Below, in pieces: positions 17,028 to 26,136 of a stretch of 64,000 nt of DNA. Position numbers and translations under genes: made by a program. The stretch is from Paraconexibacter antarcticus (GTDB taxonomy: Bacteria > Actinomycetota > Thermoleophilia > Solirubrobacterales > Solirubrobacteraceae). The stretch is taken from NCBI RefSeq assembly GCF_024220175.1, contig NZ_CP098502.1, forward strand, positions 1,612,001 through 1,676,000. The letters are read 5' to 3'. Under the pieces are notes generated by a model. That model did not search any database, was not told where the DNA came from, and saw only the letters and a list, made by a program, of their open reading frames with translations. Within the stretch, counting starts at the first letter, position 1. The number at the start of each line of letters is the position of its first letter.

Positions 17028-18233
17028 ATGAACGTCCCCACCGGACCAGGTCGCCCGATGCAGCGCGACGTGTATGTCGCGGGCGCGGCGATGACGAGCT
17101 TCGGCAAGTTCGTCGACCGTCCGCTGGCGTCGCTGACCGAAGAGGCGGTCAGCGCCGCGATGGCCGACTGCGGCGCGACGGCCGACGCGGTGGACGCCAT
17201 CTTCTTCGCGAACGCTGCGGCCGGCCTGCTGACCGGCCAAGAGATGATCCGCGGGCAGACGGCGCTGCGCGACCTTCCCGAGTTGCTTGGTAAGCCCATC
17301 GTCAACGTGGAGAACGCGTGCGCATCTGGCTCCACCGCCTTCAACCTCGCGTGCATGGCGATCAACGCCGGCTCAGCTGACGTGGTGTTGGCCATCGGGG
17401 CCGAGAAGCTGAGCCACCACGATCGCGCCCGCTCGTTCGCCGCGTTCGAGGCGGGTGTCGACGTCGAGCACCCGCCCTTCGCCAACACGGGCGAGAAGTC
17501 GATGTTCATGGACATCTACGCGCAGATGACGCGGGACTACATGAAGGCGTCAGGCGCGACCGTGGAGGACTTCGCTCGGGTGGCCGTCAAGAGCCACGAC
17601 AACGCGGCCCTCAACCCCAAGGCGCAGTTCCGCCGGCCTGTCACCCTCGACGAGGTCCTGGACAGTCGCCTGGTCAGCGACCCCCTGCGTCTGTTGATGT
17701 GCTCGCCGATCGGCGACGGCGCGGCCGCGCTCGTGGTCGCGTCGGATGCCGGGATGGTCAGGCTCGGCGCGACGCCGGGCGTTCGCGTCCTCGCGAGCGT
17801 CGTCCTCTCCGGCACGGGGGCCCCTGATCAGATCAGCCCGGTCACTCTCGCCTCGCGCCGGGCCTACGAGCAGGCCGGAATCGGTCCGTCCGAGGTGGAT
17901 GTCGTGGAGCTGCACGACGCCGCAGCGCCCGCGGAGCTCATGGCCTTCGAGGAGCTCGGGCTCTGCGAGCCCGGACAGGCCCGCGAGCTGCTGGCCAGTG
18001 GCCACACGGCCATCGGCGGACGGTGTTGCGTCAATCCCAGCGGCGGTCTGCTCTCCAAGGGGCACCCGGTAGGCGCGACCGGTGCGGCGCAACTGGTCGA
18101 GCTGACCGAGCAGCTACGCGGGGCGGCCGGCGAACGCCAGTCCGGCACGCCGAGGGTCGCCCTCGCCGAAAACGCCGGCGGCTGGATCGGCGGCGGCCCG
18201 GCGGCGGCCTCGATCACCCTGCTCGGCGTCTAG
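17028..18233 (+). CDS. SCP-x-type thiolase / thiolase family protein
   Basis: This 401-residue thiolase has the nucleophile Cys in NVENACASGSTAFN, a DVVELHDAAAPAELMAFE segment with a likely active-site His, and the second-half motif GGLLSKGHPVGATG. The end NAGGWIGGGPAAASI is typical of the sterol-carrier-protein-x branch, which cleaves bulky or branched 3-ketoacyl-CoA such as sterol side chains. The second Cys of classical thiolases near the C-terminus is not seen, as is common in this branch. The start could also be ATG 17058. It is followed by an acyl-CoA dehydrogenase gene, so beta-oxidation of a bulky acyl-CoA is likely. Confidence 0.85.
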   Translation: MNVPTGPGRPMQRDVYVAGAAMTSFGKFVDRPLASLTEEAVSAAMADCGATADAVDAIFFANAAAGLLTGQEMIRGQTALRDLPELLGKPIVNVENACASGSTAFNLACMAINAGSADVVLAIGAEKLSHHDRARSFAAFEAGVDVEHPPFANTGEKSMFMDIYAQMTRDYMKASGATVEDFARVAVKSHDNAALNPKAQFRRPVTLDEVLDSRLVSDPLRLLMCSPIGDGAAALVVASDAGMVRLGATPGVRVLASVVLSGTGAPDQISPVTLASRRAYEQAGIGPSEVDVVELHDAAAPAELMAFEELGLCEPGQARELLASGHTAIGGRCCVNPSGGLLSKGHPVGATGAAQLVELTEQLRGAAGERQSGTPRVALAENAGGWIGGGPAAASITLLGV

Positions 18234-18269
18234 CCGACACCTCACACCCCAGACAAAGGACACGATCCG

Positions 18270-19460
18270 ATGGCCGTTCAGGACTCCAGCACCGACGCGA
18301 TCCTCTCGCTCCCGCTCAAGCGATCCGACGAGGAGACCATGATCCGCGAAGCGGTGGCCGGCATCGCGTCGGGCTTCGGGCACAGCTACTTCACCAAGTG
18401 CGTCCAGGAGGGCAAGCCGACGCAGGATCTCTGGCAGGCGATGGCCGAGGCCGGATACCTCGGGGTGAACCTTCCGGAGGAGTACGGCGGCGGCGGCCTG
18501 GGGCTGTGGGCGCTCGCCGCCGTGGCGGAGGAGCTTGCCGCAGCCGGATGCCCCCTGATGCTGCTCGTGGTCTCGCCGGCGATCGTCGGCAACGTCCTCG
18601 CGAAGTTCGGGACGACCGACCAGAAGGACCGCTGGCTGCGCGGCATCGCCAGCGGCGAGACCAAGTGCGCCTTCGCGATCACCGAGCCGGACGCAGGATC
18701 CAACTCGCACAACATCTCCACCGTGGCCACCCGCGACGCGTCCGGGTACCGGCTCAACGGCACCAAGACATACATCTCCGGTGTCGAGGACGCCGAGGCG
18801 ATCCTCGTCGTCACTCGGACCGACAAAGACAGCACCGGAAAGGGCCGGCTCTCACTGTTCATGGTCGACGCCGATGACCCTGGGTTGGAGCGCCAGTACA
18901 TCGAAACCGCTCTCGAAGCGCCCGAGAGCCAGTGGATGCTCTTCTTCGACAACGTCGAGGTCAGCGAGGACCGCCGGATCGGGGAGGAGGGCAACGGCCT
19001 GCGTATCGTCTTCGAGGGGCTCAACCCCGAACGCATCATGGGTGCCGCGATGTGCATCGGCATCGCCGACTACGCGATGGCCAAGGCCACCAAGTACGCG
19101 TGTGAGCGAAAGGTGTGGGGCGTTCCGATCGGCGCGCACCAGGGCGTCTCGCATCCGCTCGCCCAGGTGAAGGTGGAGCTCGAGCTCGCACGCTTGATGA
19201 CGCGGCGCGCGTGCGCGGAGTACGACGCCGGGGTGTCCGCCGGGGAGGCCAGCAACATGGCCAAGTACGCCGCCGCCGAAGCGGGCATCCGCGTCCTGGA
19301 CCAAGCGATGCAGACACACGGCGGCAACGGCTTCGCTCGGGAGTACGGGCTTGCCGACCTGTGGTTCGTGATGCGTCTGCTTCGCACCGCCCCCGTCTCC
19401 CGCGAGATGATCCTCAACTTCGTTGCCGAGCACTCGCTCGGGCTCCCCCGGTCCTACTGA
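18270..19460 (+). CDS. Acyl-CoA dehydrogenase
   Basis: This 396-residue protein has an AAAGGA ribosome site nine bases before its ATG. FAD-binding features are AFAITEPDAGSNSHNIST and LNGTKTYISGVEDAEA; the C-terminal domain carries THGGNGFAREYG. The last segment (TAPVSREMILNFVAEHSLGLP) differs from the usual EGT or GAGT loop, so the catalytic base cannot be assigned here. It is probably co-transcribed with the thiolase and the MBL hydrolase. It belongs to the broad FadE family; the chain or ring specificity is unknown. Confidence 0.88.
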   Translation: MAVQDSSTDAILSLPLKRSDEETMIREAVAGIASGFGHSYFTKCVQEGKPTQDLWQAMAEAGYLGVNLPEEYGGGGLGLWALAAVAEELAAAGCPLMLLVVSPAIVGNVLAKFGTTDQKDRWLRGIASGETKCAFAITEPDAGSNSHNISTVATRDASGYRLNGTKTYISGVEDAEAILVVTRTDKDSTGKGRLSLFMVDADDPGLERQYIETALEAPESQWMLFFDNVEVSEDRRIGEEGNGLRIVFEGLNPERIMGAAMCIGIADYAMAKATKYACERKVWGVPIGAHQGVSHPLAQVKVELELARLMTRRACAEYDAGVSAGEASNMAKYAAAEAGIRVLDQAMQTHGGNGFAREYGLADLWFVMRLLRTAPVSREMILNFVAEHSLGLPRSY

Positions 19461-19462
19461 TC

Positions 19463-20422
19463 ATGGACCTCCATCCCAACCCCCGGGCGGTCAGCGGGAA
19501 GGACGGTGGCGTGCTCCGCGACATCGCCCCCGGGGTACGTCGGATGACCCTTCCCCTGAGCCTCTCGGCGCCGGATCACATCCACTGCTTCCTGCTCGAC
19601 ATGCCGGGCGGGACCTCGCTGTTGGTGGACACCGGCATGCGCGGATCCGAGGCGGCGCTGGGCGCCGGCCTCGAGGCGGCCGGCTCGCCGCCGGACCGCG
19701 TGCTGGTCACGCACGGGCATATCGATCACTGGGGCCTTGCGAGCACCCTGACGCACGAAGTGCTCGCGCACCCGACCACGGCCAGTTCCTTGGACTTCAC
19801 CTACCAGAGGGACAACGTGTTCGGTGAGCACGACGAAGGGGTCGTCGAACCCAAGACCGTGGCGGCGGCGTTTGCGGCCTTCCGTACCCTGAGCGTGGGC
19901 GAGCCGCCTCGAGTCCGTGCGATCGACGATGGCGACACGATCGGCGACTGGAAGGTCGTCTGGACTCCCGGGCACGATCCCGGACACATCTGCCTCTTTC
20001 GCGAAGCCGACGGCGTGCTCTTGTGCGGCGACGCCCTGTTGCCGGACAACACGCCGAACATCCAACCGGCAGCCGGGCGCCCCGACGCACTCGGCGACTT
20101 CTTTGCGTCGCTGGACCGCCTCTCAGACCTGCCGGTGACGCTCGTGCTTCCCTCCCATGGCGAGCCCTACGTCGACCACGTCGGGCGAGCCGCAGCGCTG
20201 CGGGCATTCCACCAACGACGACTGGAGCGCATCGTCGCCGAGCTACGGCGGGAGCCGCGGACCGTGGGCGAGCTCTCGCGCGTGATCTTCCCCGTCCGCG
20301 AGGGACCGGTCGACGACATGCTCGCCGATATGGAGACGCTCGCCCATCTCGACCACCTCCGGCTGGATGCCAAGGCGCAGCGCGGAGACGATCATCGCTG
20401 GTCCGAGGCCGCCGCGGCCTGA
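19463..20422 (+). CDS. MBL fold metallo-hydrolase
   Basis: This 319-residue metallo-beta-lactamase fold protein has the zinc motif THGHIDHWG (HxHxDH), then TPGHDPGHICLF, CGDALL and LPSHGEPY for the remaining ligands. A C-terminal winged-helix-like region follows (residues about 245-310), as in LACTB2/glyoxalase II-like hydrolases that cut thioesters. The ATG at 19463 is one base after the preceding stop, so it is translationally coupled. In this operon it may hydrolyse a CoA or glutathione-type thioester; that role is inferred. Confidence 0.85.
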   Translation: MDLHPNPRAVSGKDGGVLRDIAPGVRRMTLPLSLSAPDHIHCFLLDMPGGTSLLVDTGMRGSEAALGAGLEAAGSPPDRVLVTHGHIDHWGLASTLTHEVLAHPTTASSLDFTYQRDNVFGEHDEGVVEPKTVAAAFAAFRTLSVGEPPRVRAIDDGDTIGDWKVVWTPGHDPGHICLFREADGVLLCGDALLPDNTPNIQPAAGRPDALGDFFASLDRLSDLPVTLVLPSHGEPYVDHVGRAAALRAFHQRRLERIVAELRREPRTVGELSRVIFPVREGPVDDMLADMETLAHLDHLRLDAKAQRGDDHRWSEAAAA

Positions 20423-20423
20423 C

Positions 20424-20447
20424 GACGGCGGGGTTGAACATGCCGTC
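20424..20447 (+). terminator. Weak hairpin after the MBL hydrolase gene
   Basis: GACGGC and GCCGTC form a perfect six-base stem with a 12-base loop starting two bases after the stop. There is no U tract, which is normal in GC-rich actinobacteria. The next gene has its own promoter-like sequence. Confidence 0.3.
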
Positions 20448-20519
20448 TCAGCGGGTGCTACCAAGGTCATACGTATCGCGCAGCGTGCGTAAACGGTCGT
20501 TCGCTATAGCATCAGCGAC

Positions 20520-21722
20520 ATGAGCGAGACCGCGACCACCACCAGGCTGTCCAATGGCGCAACGCGCGACCTCACGGTCGAGCAGCGTGAAATCTTCGAC
20601 CAGGTCGACCGCTACTCGCGCCGCGAGCTCCACGGGCTGCAGGAGCGCATGGACAACGAGGAGTGGTGGCCCGAGCACCTGTTCGCCGAGTTCGGTCGCA
20701 ACGGCTACCTCGGCGTCACCGCGCCGACCGAGCTCGGCGGTGCCGGCCTGGACGCGATGACGGCGCTGCTCATCGGGCAGGCCATGGCCCGCTGGAACCC
20801 GGCCGCGGCGTTGAGCTACCTGGCTCACGAGAACCTCTGCGTCAACAACATCGTCGCCAACGCCGCGGCCCCGCTGCAGCAGCGTTTCCTTCCGGGCCTG
20901 TGCGATGGGACGCTGGTCGGCGCGCTCGCGCTGACCGAGCCCGGAGCGGGTTCGGACGCCCTTGGGGGCATGCGCACCACCGCACGCCGCGACGGCGACG
21001 AGTACGTCCTGAACGGAACCAAGCTGTACATCACGAACGGTCCGATCGCCAACGTGGTGCTGGTGTACGCCAAGACCGCTCCCGAACTCGGTGCCAAGGG
21101 CATCACGGCGTTCGTCGTCGAGCGCGACCGGCCCGGGTTCAATGTCGCGCAAAAGCTGGTGAAGATGGGCCTTCGCGGGAGCCCTACCGGTGAGCTCGTG
21201 TTCGACGACTGCCGCGTCCCGGCCGACAACATGCTCGGACGAGAGAACCACGGCGTCGCGGTCGTGATGAACGGACTGGACCTGGAGCGGATCGGCATCG
21301 CCTTCATGGTCCTGGGGATGGCCGAGCGTGCCCTCGAGATCGCCATCGACTACGCGCGGTCGCGTGAGCAGTTCAGCCAGCCGATCGGCAGCTTCCAGCT
21401 TGTTCAGGGCATGATCGCCGACATGTACACGATGGTCGAGGCGCTGCGGAGCTTCGCGATGGACGTGGCGCACGAGGCGAACGGCTTGGAGCATGGCGCG
21501 GCCCCCGCGGAGCTCTCGCTGCGAGCCGGCTCGCTCGCTCTCCTCGCGGGGCGGACGTTCATGCAGGTGGCCGATATGGCCGTACAAATACACGGTGGCA
21601 GCGGCTTCATGTGGGAGACCGAGGTCAACCGGCTCTACCGCGCCGGCAAGGTGCTGGAGATCGGCGCCGGAACGAACGAGGTCCGGAAGATCATCGTTGC
21701 GCGCCAACTCCTCGGGCGCTGA
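20520..21722 (+). CDS. Acyl-CoA dehydrogenase, isovaleryl-CoA dehydrogenase-like
   Basis: This 400-residue enzyme has ALALTEPGAGSDALGG and LNGTKLYITNGPIAN for flavin binding and a C-terminal LEIGAGTNEVRKIIVARQLL. The GAGT loop in place of EGT is typical of isovaleryl- and long-chain type enzymes, where the catalytic Glu lies in another helix. This suggests a branched substrate. No Shine-Dalgarno sequence precedes the ATG; TATAGC at 20505-20510 may be a -10 element for a transcript starting near the ATG. The racemase/CoA-transferase gene follows after eight bases. Confidence 0.88.
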   Translation: MSETATTTRLSNGATRDLTVEQREIFDQVDRYSRRELHGLQERMDNEEWWPEHLFAEFGRNGYLGVTAPTELGGAGLDAMTALLIGQAMARWNPAAALSYLAHENLCVNNIVANAAAPLQQRFLPGLCDGTLVGALALTEPGAGSDALGGMRTTARRDGDEYVLNGTKLYITNGPIANVVLVYAKTAPELGAKGITAFVVERDRPGFNVAQKLVKMGLRGSPTGELVFDDCRVPADNMLGRENHGVAVVMNGLDLERIGIAFMVLGMAERALEIAIDYARSREQFSQPIGSFQLVQGMIADMYTMVEALRSFAMDVAHEANGLEHGAAPAELSLRAGSLALLAGRTFMQVADMAVQIHGGSGFMWETEVNRLYRAGKVLEIGAGTNEVRKIIVARQLLGR

Positions 21723-21730
21723 AGGAGCAG

Positions 21731-22963
21731 ATGAGCGTGCTGCCGCTTGCCGGAATCACGGTGCTGGACCTCAGCCGTCTGTTGCCTGGACCGTTCTGCT
21801 CCCTCATGCTCGCCGACTTCGGCGCCGACGTGATCAAGGTCGAAGACACCGGCATGGGGGACTACGTGCGCTGGTCGGGTCCTGCAGTGCCAGGGGTGGA
21901 GAGGAGCGCTCGGTCCGCGCGGTTCCTGGCGCTCAACCGCAACAAGCGTTCCGTGCGGCTGGACCTGAAGTCCGAGGGGGGCAAGTCGGCGTTCCTGACG
22001 CTCGTCGGGCAGGCGGACGTCGTCCTCGAGTCGTTTCGCCCCGGTGTGTTGGAACGCCTCGGTCTGGGCCACGAGGTCCTTCGCGCCCAGAACCCCGGGC
22101 TCGTGGTCTGCGCGATCTCCGGCTACGGGGCCGACGGTCCCATGGCGCAGCGGGCCGGCCACGACATGAACTACCTCGGCCGGGTCGGTCTGCTGGCCCT
22201 CACCGGCGATGTCGACAGCGACATGGTGCCACCCGGGGCGCCGGTTGCCGACATCGGAGGAGGCGCGCTCATGGGCGTCGTGGGCATCCTGGCCGCGCTG
22301 CGCCACCGTGACCGGACCGGGGAGGGGCAGTTCGTCGACATCGCGATGGCCGACGGGGCGCTGTCGTGGCTCGGGATGGACGCCGCCGCTGCTCTGATGG
22401 GCGAGCCGCCCCGGCGCGGCCGCCTCACGCTCGGCGGTAATGCGGTGTGCTACCGGCCATACCGCTGCCGTGATGGGTGGGTCACCATGGGGGCGGTCGA
22501 ACCCAAGTTCTTCGCCGCCTGGTGTCACGGCGTCGGACGCGAGGAACTCGTCGACTCCCAGTTCGAGGAACCCGGCAGCGCCGCGCACGCCGAAATCTGC
22601 GCGATCTTCGCCGCCCGGACCCGGGCCGAGTGGACCGCGTTCGCCGTCGAGCACGACTGCTGCGTCGAGCCCGTCCTCGAACTCGACGAGGCACTGGGTT
22701 CCGAGCAAGTGCTGGCGCGCGGCATGGTGGTGGAGATCGACCAGCCCGGAGCCGAGGTGCCGGTGAGGATGCTCGGTGTCCCGGTCCGCATGTCGCACAC
22801 GCCCGGCGACCCCGGCCGGCTCCCGGCCCCGTCGCTGGGGGAGCACACCGTCGCGGTGCTCGAGCAGGCAGGTCTCGCGTCCGAGGAGATCGATGCGCTG
22901 CTCGCGTCCGGGGCGGCGGCCGGGCCACCGGATGCTGCGATCAGCTGGTCCTTTCTGCCGTAA
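21731..22963 (+). CDS. CaiB/BaiF family CoA transferase, alpha-methylacyl-CoA racemase-like
   Basis: This 410-residue family III enzyme opens with GITVLDLSRLLPGPFCSLMLADFGADVIKVE. It has the racemase signature AGHDMNYLG (His-Asp pair) and GEGQFVDIAMADG. That signature favours alpha-methylacyl-CoA racemase, which prepares 2-methyl-branched acyl-CoA for beta-oxidation (isoprenoid or sterol side chains). A GGAG ribosome site lies four to seven bases before the ATG. It follows a branched-chain-type acyl-CoA dehydrogenase and precedes a P450, an arrangement that fits methyl-branched substrates. CoA-transferase activity is the alternative. Confidence 0.85.
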   Translation: MSVLPLAGITVLDLSRLLPGPFCSLMLADFGADVIKVEDTGMGDYVRWSGPAVPGVERSARSARFLALNRNKRSVRLDLKSEGGKSAFLTLVGQADVVLESFRPGVLERLGLGHEVLRAQNPGLVVCAISGYGADGPMAQRAGHDMNYLGRVGLLALTGDVDSDMVPPGAPVADIGGGALMGVVGILAALRHRDRTGEGQFVDIAMADGALSWLGMDAAAALMGEPPRRGRLTLGGNAVCYRPYRCRDGWVTMGAVEPKFFAAWCHGVGREELVDSQFEEPGSAAHAEICAIFAARTRAEWTAFAVEHDCCVEPVLELDEALGSEQVLARGMVVEIDQPGAEVPVRMLGVPVRMSHTPGDPGRLPAPSLGEHTVAVLEQAGLASEEIDALLASGAAAGPPDAAISWSFLP

Positions 22964-22970
22964 ACGTGCG

Positions 22971-23000
22971 TTGACGAACGCGGGACGGATCGGGTAGTCT
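22971..23000 (+). promoter_or_regulatory. Sigma-70-type promoter for leaderless P450 mRNA
   Basis: TTGACG (22971-22976) and TAGTCT (22995-23000) are separated by 18 bases. The -10 element ends seven bases before the ATG at 23008, and no ribosome site is present, so transcription should start at or beside the ATG. The inverted repeat GCGTT-GACG-AACGC (22968-22981) overlaps the -35 box and could be an operator. Confidence 0.55.
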
Positions 23001-23007
23001 TTACGGT

Positions 23008-24237
23008 ATGTCAAGTCATCCTGTAGCTATCGAAGATCTACGCGTCGGCGACGACGAGCTGTGGGCGGAGGGCCCGCCGCACGAGACGTTCTCTCGGCTG
23101 CGGGCCGAATGCCCGGTGCACTGGAGCTCCGGGATCTCGCAGTCCCCCGAGGACGCGGGGTTCTGGTCGGTGACGAAGGCGGACGACATCCTGGCGGTGA
23201 GCCGCGATTGGCAGACCTACTCGTCGGCGCAGAACATCATCATCAACGACCACGCGATCCCGGTGGATCTGGTGCAGGGGATGTTCATCGGGATGGACCC
23301 GCCGAAGCACGATCGCATCAAGTCGCTGTTCCAGCGCGCGTTCACGCCCAAGGCCATCGCCGCGCACGAGACCGCGATCAGGGAGATCACCGGGGGCGTC
23401 ATGGATGGCCTCGCGGGTCGCGAGACATGTGACCTGGTGACCGAGGTCGCGCAGCCGGTCGTCTCACGGGTCATCGGGAGCTTCATGGGGCTTGATGAGG
23501 CGGACGACGAGCCGTGGGCGACGGCGATCAACACCCTGCTCGGATTCGGGGACCCGGGGCTCAACCCCAAGGGCCTGGAGGCGTTGATCATGGAGGACGT
23601 CCCGCTGATGTACGAGCGGTGCATGGCCCTGGTCGAGGCGCGGCGTGCCAACCCGACCGAGGACATGCTCAGCGTGCTGGTGTTCGCCGAGATCGACGGC
23701 GACACGCTCACCGACGATGAGATTTTCGCCGGCTTCGTCCTGATGATGGCCGCGGGCAACGACTCGACGAAGGCGACGTACACGAGCACCATGCGGGCGC
23801 TGATGGAGAACCCGGATCAGCGACGCCTGCTGGTCGACGACCTGTCGCTCGTGCCGGGTGCAGTAGAGGAGGCGCTGCGCATGTTCCCGGCCTTCGCGCA
23901 CTTCCGCCGCACGGCCACGAAGGACGCCGAGCTGGGCGGTTGCCCGATCAAGAAGGGCGACAAGGTCGCGCTGTGGTACCCGTCATCCAACCGCGACGAG
24001 GAGCGGTACGAAAACCCGCACACGTTCGATGTGCTCCGGAACCCCGAGCACCAGGCGTTCGGGGCCGGCGGCCGGCACTTCTGCCTCGGCACGGCGCTGG
24101 CGCGGTTGGAGCTGAAGATCTTGGTGGAGGAAACCGTCAGGCGCTTCCCGGACATGACCATCGCGAGCGAGCCGACCTATATCCTGTCCCAGTTCTCAAG
24201 CCAGCTCAAGACCCTCCCCGTCAAGCTCCAGGGATGA
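23008..24237 (+). CDS. Cytochrome P450
   Basis: This 409-residue soluble P450 has the heme loop FGAGGRHFCLG with the axial Cys near residue 359, the ExxR helix (VEEALRMFP), and an I-helix AAGNDSTKATY. It resembles the CYP125/CYP142-like group of actinobacterial sterol or terpene hydroxylases, but this is an impression rather than a proof. No ferredoxin gene is adjacent, so electrons must come from elsewhere. The mRNA is probably leaderless. A strong hairpin follows ten bases after the stop. Confidence 0.9.
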   Translation: MSSHPVAIEDLRVGDDELWAEGPPHETFSRLRAECPVHWSSGISQSPEDAGFWSVTKADDILAVSRDWQTYSSAQNIIINDHAIPVDLVQGMFIGMDPPKHDRIKSLFQRAFTPKAIAAHETAIREITGGVMDGLAGRETCDLVTEVAQPVVSRVIGSFMGLDEADDEPWATAINTLLGFGDPGLNPKGLEALIMEDVPLMYERCMALVEARRANPTEDMLSVLVFAEIDGDTLTDDEIFAGFVLMMAAGNDSTKATYTSTMRALMENPDQRRLLVDDLSLVPGAVEEALRMFPAFAHFRRTATKDAELGGCPIKKGDKVALWYPSSNRDEERYENPHTFDVLRNPEHQAFGAGGRHFCLGTALARLELKILVEETVRRFPDMTIASEPTYILSQFSSQLKTLPVKLQG

Positions 24238-24246
24238 CCGGCAGCC

Positions 24247-24278
24247 GTGCCGCGACCTGCGGGTGCAGGCCGCGGCAC
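24247..24278 (+). terminator. Strong GC hairpin after P450
   Basis: GTGCCGCG pairs with CGCGGCAC (eight bases), then one mismatch, then CCTGC pairs with GCAGG around a GGGT loop. It starts ten bases after the P450 stop. There is no U tract, as is usual for intrinsic-type terminators of GC-rich actinobacteria. Confidence 0.6.
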
Positions 24279-24385
24279 GGCGCAGACCGTCATCGGGCAC
24301 GGATGGCCGTCGGGGTCGGGCCCGCCGCCGGCTCGAGCTGCGTCGGCGACGGCGCCCGGCAGGGTCCCCAAGGACCGGTGCTCCG

Positions 24386-24985
24386 ATGACGCCGCTAGCG
24401 CGCCGAACGGCGGCCAACGCCCGCTCGCGGCGGCGCACCGAGACAGCGCTGCTGGAGGCCACGCGGCAGCTGTTGGCGGCCGGGACGCCCTACGCGGATC
24501 TGAGCGTGGAGGCCCTGGCCCGTCAGGCCGGGGTTTCGCGTCCGACCTTCTACGCCTATTTCGAGGACAAGCGTGCCCTCGCCCTGCGGCTGGGAGAGAT
24601 CCTCGAGGAGGCCATCGGCGAGGCCGTGGCCGAGTGGCTCGCCGACGGCAACGGTGAGCTGCGCCCAACGCTGGAGGCGACGCTCGGCGTCTTTGCCGCC
24701 CACCGGTCCACGCTCGGGGCCCTCGTGGAGGCAGCGACCTACGATCAAGAGGTCGCGGCGTACTGGCGAGCTCTCCACGAGCGCTTCGCCGAGGCGGCTC
24801 GCGGGCGGCTGCGACGCGGGTTGCCGGACCTTCCCGACGACCTGGCGGCCGCACGGGCTTTCGCCCTCGTCTGGGCTACCGAGCGCTGCTTCACCGAGCA
24901 CCTCTTCGCCCCCCAGGTCGAGGAGGACGCATTGATGCAGACGCTCGAGCTGCTCTGGGCCGCGGCGCTCGGGCGCGCCACGTGA
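24386..24985 (+). CDS. TetR family transcriptional regulator
   Basis: This 199-residue regulator has an N-terminal helix-turn-helix (YADLSVEALARQAGVSRPTF, then YAYFEDKRALALRL) at residues about 35-75, and a helical C-terminal domain. The ATG at 24386 has AAGGA about ten bases upstream; the frame is open further upstream, but that region contains the P450 terminator. It is separated from the P450 by the hairpin, so it has its own promoter. It may control the catabolic operons or the mce locus that begins 1 kb further on. Confidence 0.82.
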   Translation: MTPLARRTAANARSRRRTETALLEATRQLLAAGTPYADLSVEALARQAGVSRPTFYAYFEDKRALALRLGEILEEAIGEAVAEWLADGNGELRPTLEATLGVFAAHRSTLGALVEAATYDQEVAAYWRALHERFAEAARGRLRRGLPDLPDDLAAARAFALVWATERCFTEHLFAPQVEEDALMQTLELLWAAALGRAT

Positions 24986-25021
24986 TCGCGCGGCGGTCCT
25001 TCGTTCGATTCAGGGCTCCAC

Positions 25022-25039
25022 GCCAGGCGGCTCCCTGGC
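25022..25039. terminator. Hairpin between convergent regulator genes
   Basis: GCCAGG and CCTGGC form a perfect six-base stem around CGGCTC. It lies between the ends of the TetR gene (plus) and the LuxR gene (minus) and could end both transcripts. Confidence 0.4.
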
Positions 25040-25061
25040 AGGTCAGCAGCGGGGCTGCGGG

Positions 25062-26027
25062 TCAGTTGGCCCGCTGTTCGGTGCCGATGATCTTCAGGTA
25101 CCGCGACACCGCGGCCACGCGGTTGCCGGCCCGAAGCTTGCGCAGCACGTGTTTGACGTGAGATTTGACCGTCCCCTCGGTGATCACCAGCTGCCGGGCG
25201 ATCTCGGCATTGGTGGCGCCCTCCGCCATCAGTTGCAGGACCTCCAACTCGCGATTGGTCAGCAGTGCGGCGATCCGCGATTCGGGCGCGAGCACGACGC
25301 CGGCGGCCGCGAGCTCCATGTCCGATGCGTCCGCGAGTCGGTGTCCCAGTCGCTGCGGCAGCTCGTGGTTGCTGAGCACCGCGCCGAGGGCCAGCAGATG
25401 ACGACGGACCTCCTCGCGCTGGTCGTTCAGTTGCCGCAGGAGGTCGGTCCGCTCGCAGGCCAGCGAGAGGCCCTGACAGAAGACCCAGAGGGCTTCGCGT
25501 TCAAGCGCACCGACAGCGGCGCCGGTGACGGGCCGATCGGCGTGGATCATGCCGGCGACCTCGCCGTTGAACGTGAGGGGCGCCGCGACATACGAGGTGG
25601 TCCTCGTCACCCGGCCCAAAGGACGATGGGTCCGTTCGTGGGCCAGCGCGTCCTGGACGAGGATCGCCCGACGACGCCGGACGACCTCGGACTCGATCAG
25701 CAGATGGCCGAGGGCGGGAGGCTCAGCACGCCACAGGTCGCGGATCAGCTTGCCCTGCACCTCGTCGTCCATGTGCATGGTGACGAAGACCAGCGACGAG
25801 TCCTCCACGAGGGTGACGATCGCCCGCTCGAACAGCGTGTTCTCGCAGAGGGCCCGCGGCGCGCGGTCCAGGAGACGCGCGCGGTCGTCCACCGGCTCGA
25901 GTTCGGCGAGCGCTCGCCGAACGCCCATGAGCCACGACGGGCCCGGCGCCGCCTCATCGCCGCGCTCGACGGGCGCGATCCCGGCGGCCACCCCTTCCGG
26001 GAGAGCAATCTGACCCTGATGACTCAT
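25062..26027 (-). CDS. GAF-LuxR transcriptional regulator of the mce locus
   Basis: This 321-residue regulator has a GAF-like sensor region (residues about 40-190) and a C-terminal LuxR/NarL helix-turn-helix. The HTH reads LTNRELEVLQLMAEGATNAE followed by IARQLVITEGTVKSHVKHVL. There is no receiver domain, so it is not a classical response regulator; a small ligand probably acts through the GAF fold. It diverges from the SCP2-like gene that opens the ATPase/YrbE/mce operon, so it is the likely local regulator. GGGAG lies nine bases before the ATG. An AACGATCGCTCA motif (26061-26072) sits in the divergent promoter region. Confidence 0.85.
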   Translation of the reverse strand: MSHQGQIALPEGVAAGIAPVERGDEAAPGPSWLMGVRRALAELEPVDDRARLLDRAPRALCENTLFERAIVTLVEDSSLVFVTMHMDDEVQGKLIRDLWRAEPPALGHLLIESEVVRRRRAILVQDALAHERTHRPLGRVTRTTSYVAAPLTFNGEVAGMIHADRPVTGAAVGALEREALWVFCQGLSLACERTDLLRQLNDQREEVRRHLLALGAVLSNHELPQRLGHRLADASDMELAAAGVVLAPESRIAALLTNRELEVLQLMAEGATNAEIARQLVITEGTVKSHVKHVLRKLRAGNRVAAVSRYLKIIGTEQRAN

Positions 26028-26060
26028 AGCGCGTGCTCCCTGGCTCGGTCTAACGTCGTG

Positions 26061-26072
26061 AACGATCGCTCA
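26061..26072. promoter_or_regulatory. AACGATCGCTCA motif in the regulator/mce divergent region
   Basis: This sequence lies between the GAF-LuxR gene and the SCP2-like gene. AACGATCACTCA is found at 50609-50620 upstream of the second mce set, and AACGATC at 62313-62319 before the third. ACGATCGT at 26610-26617 precedes the next gene. The repeated core suggests a shared regulator binding site. Confidence 0.4.
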
Positions 26073-26136
26073 GGCCATTGTGACAGAAGGGCACGGATCC
26101 CGTGCCGCGATGGTGGAGCAGAACCAGGAGAGACAC

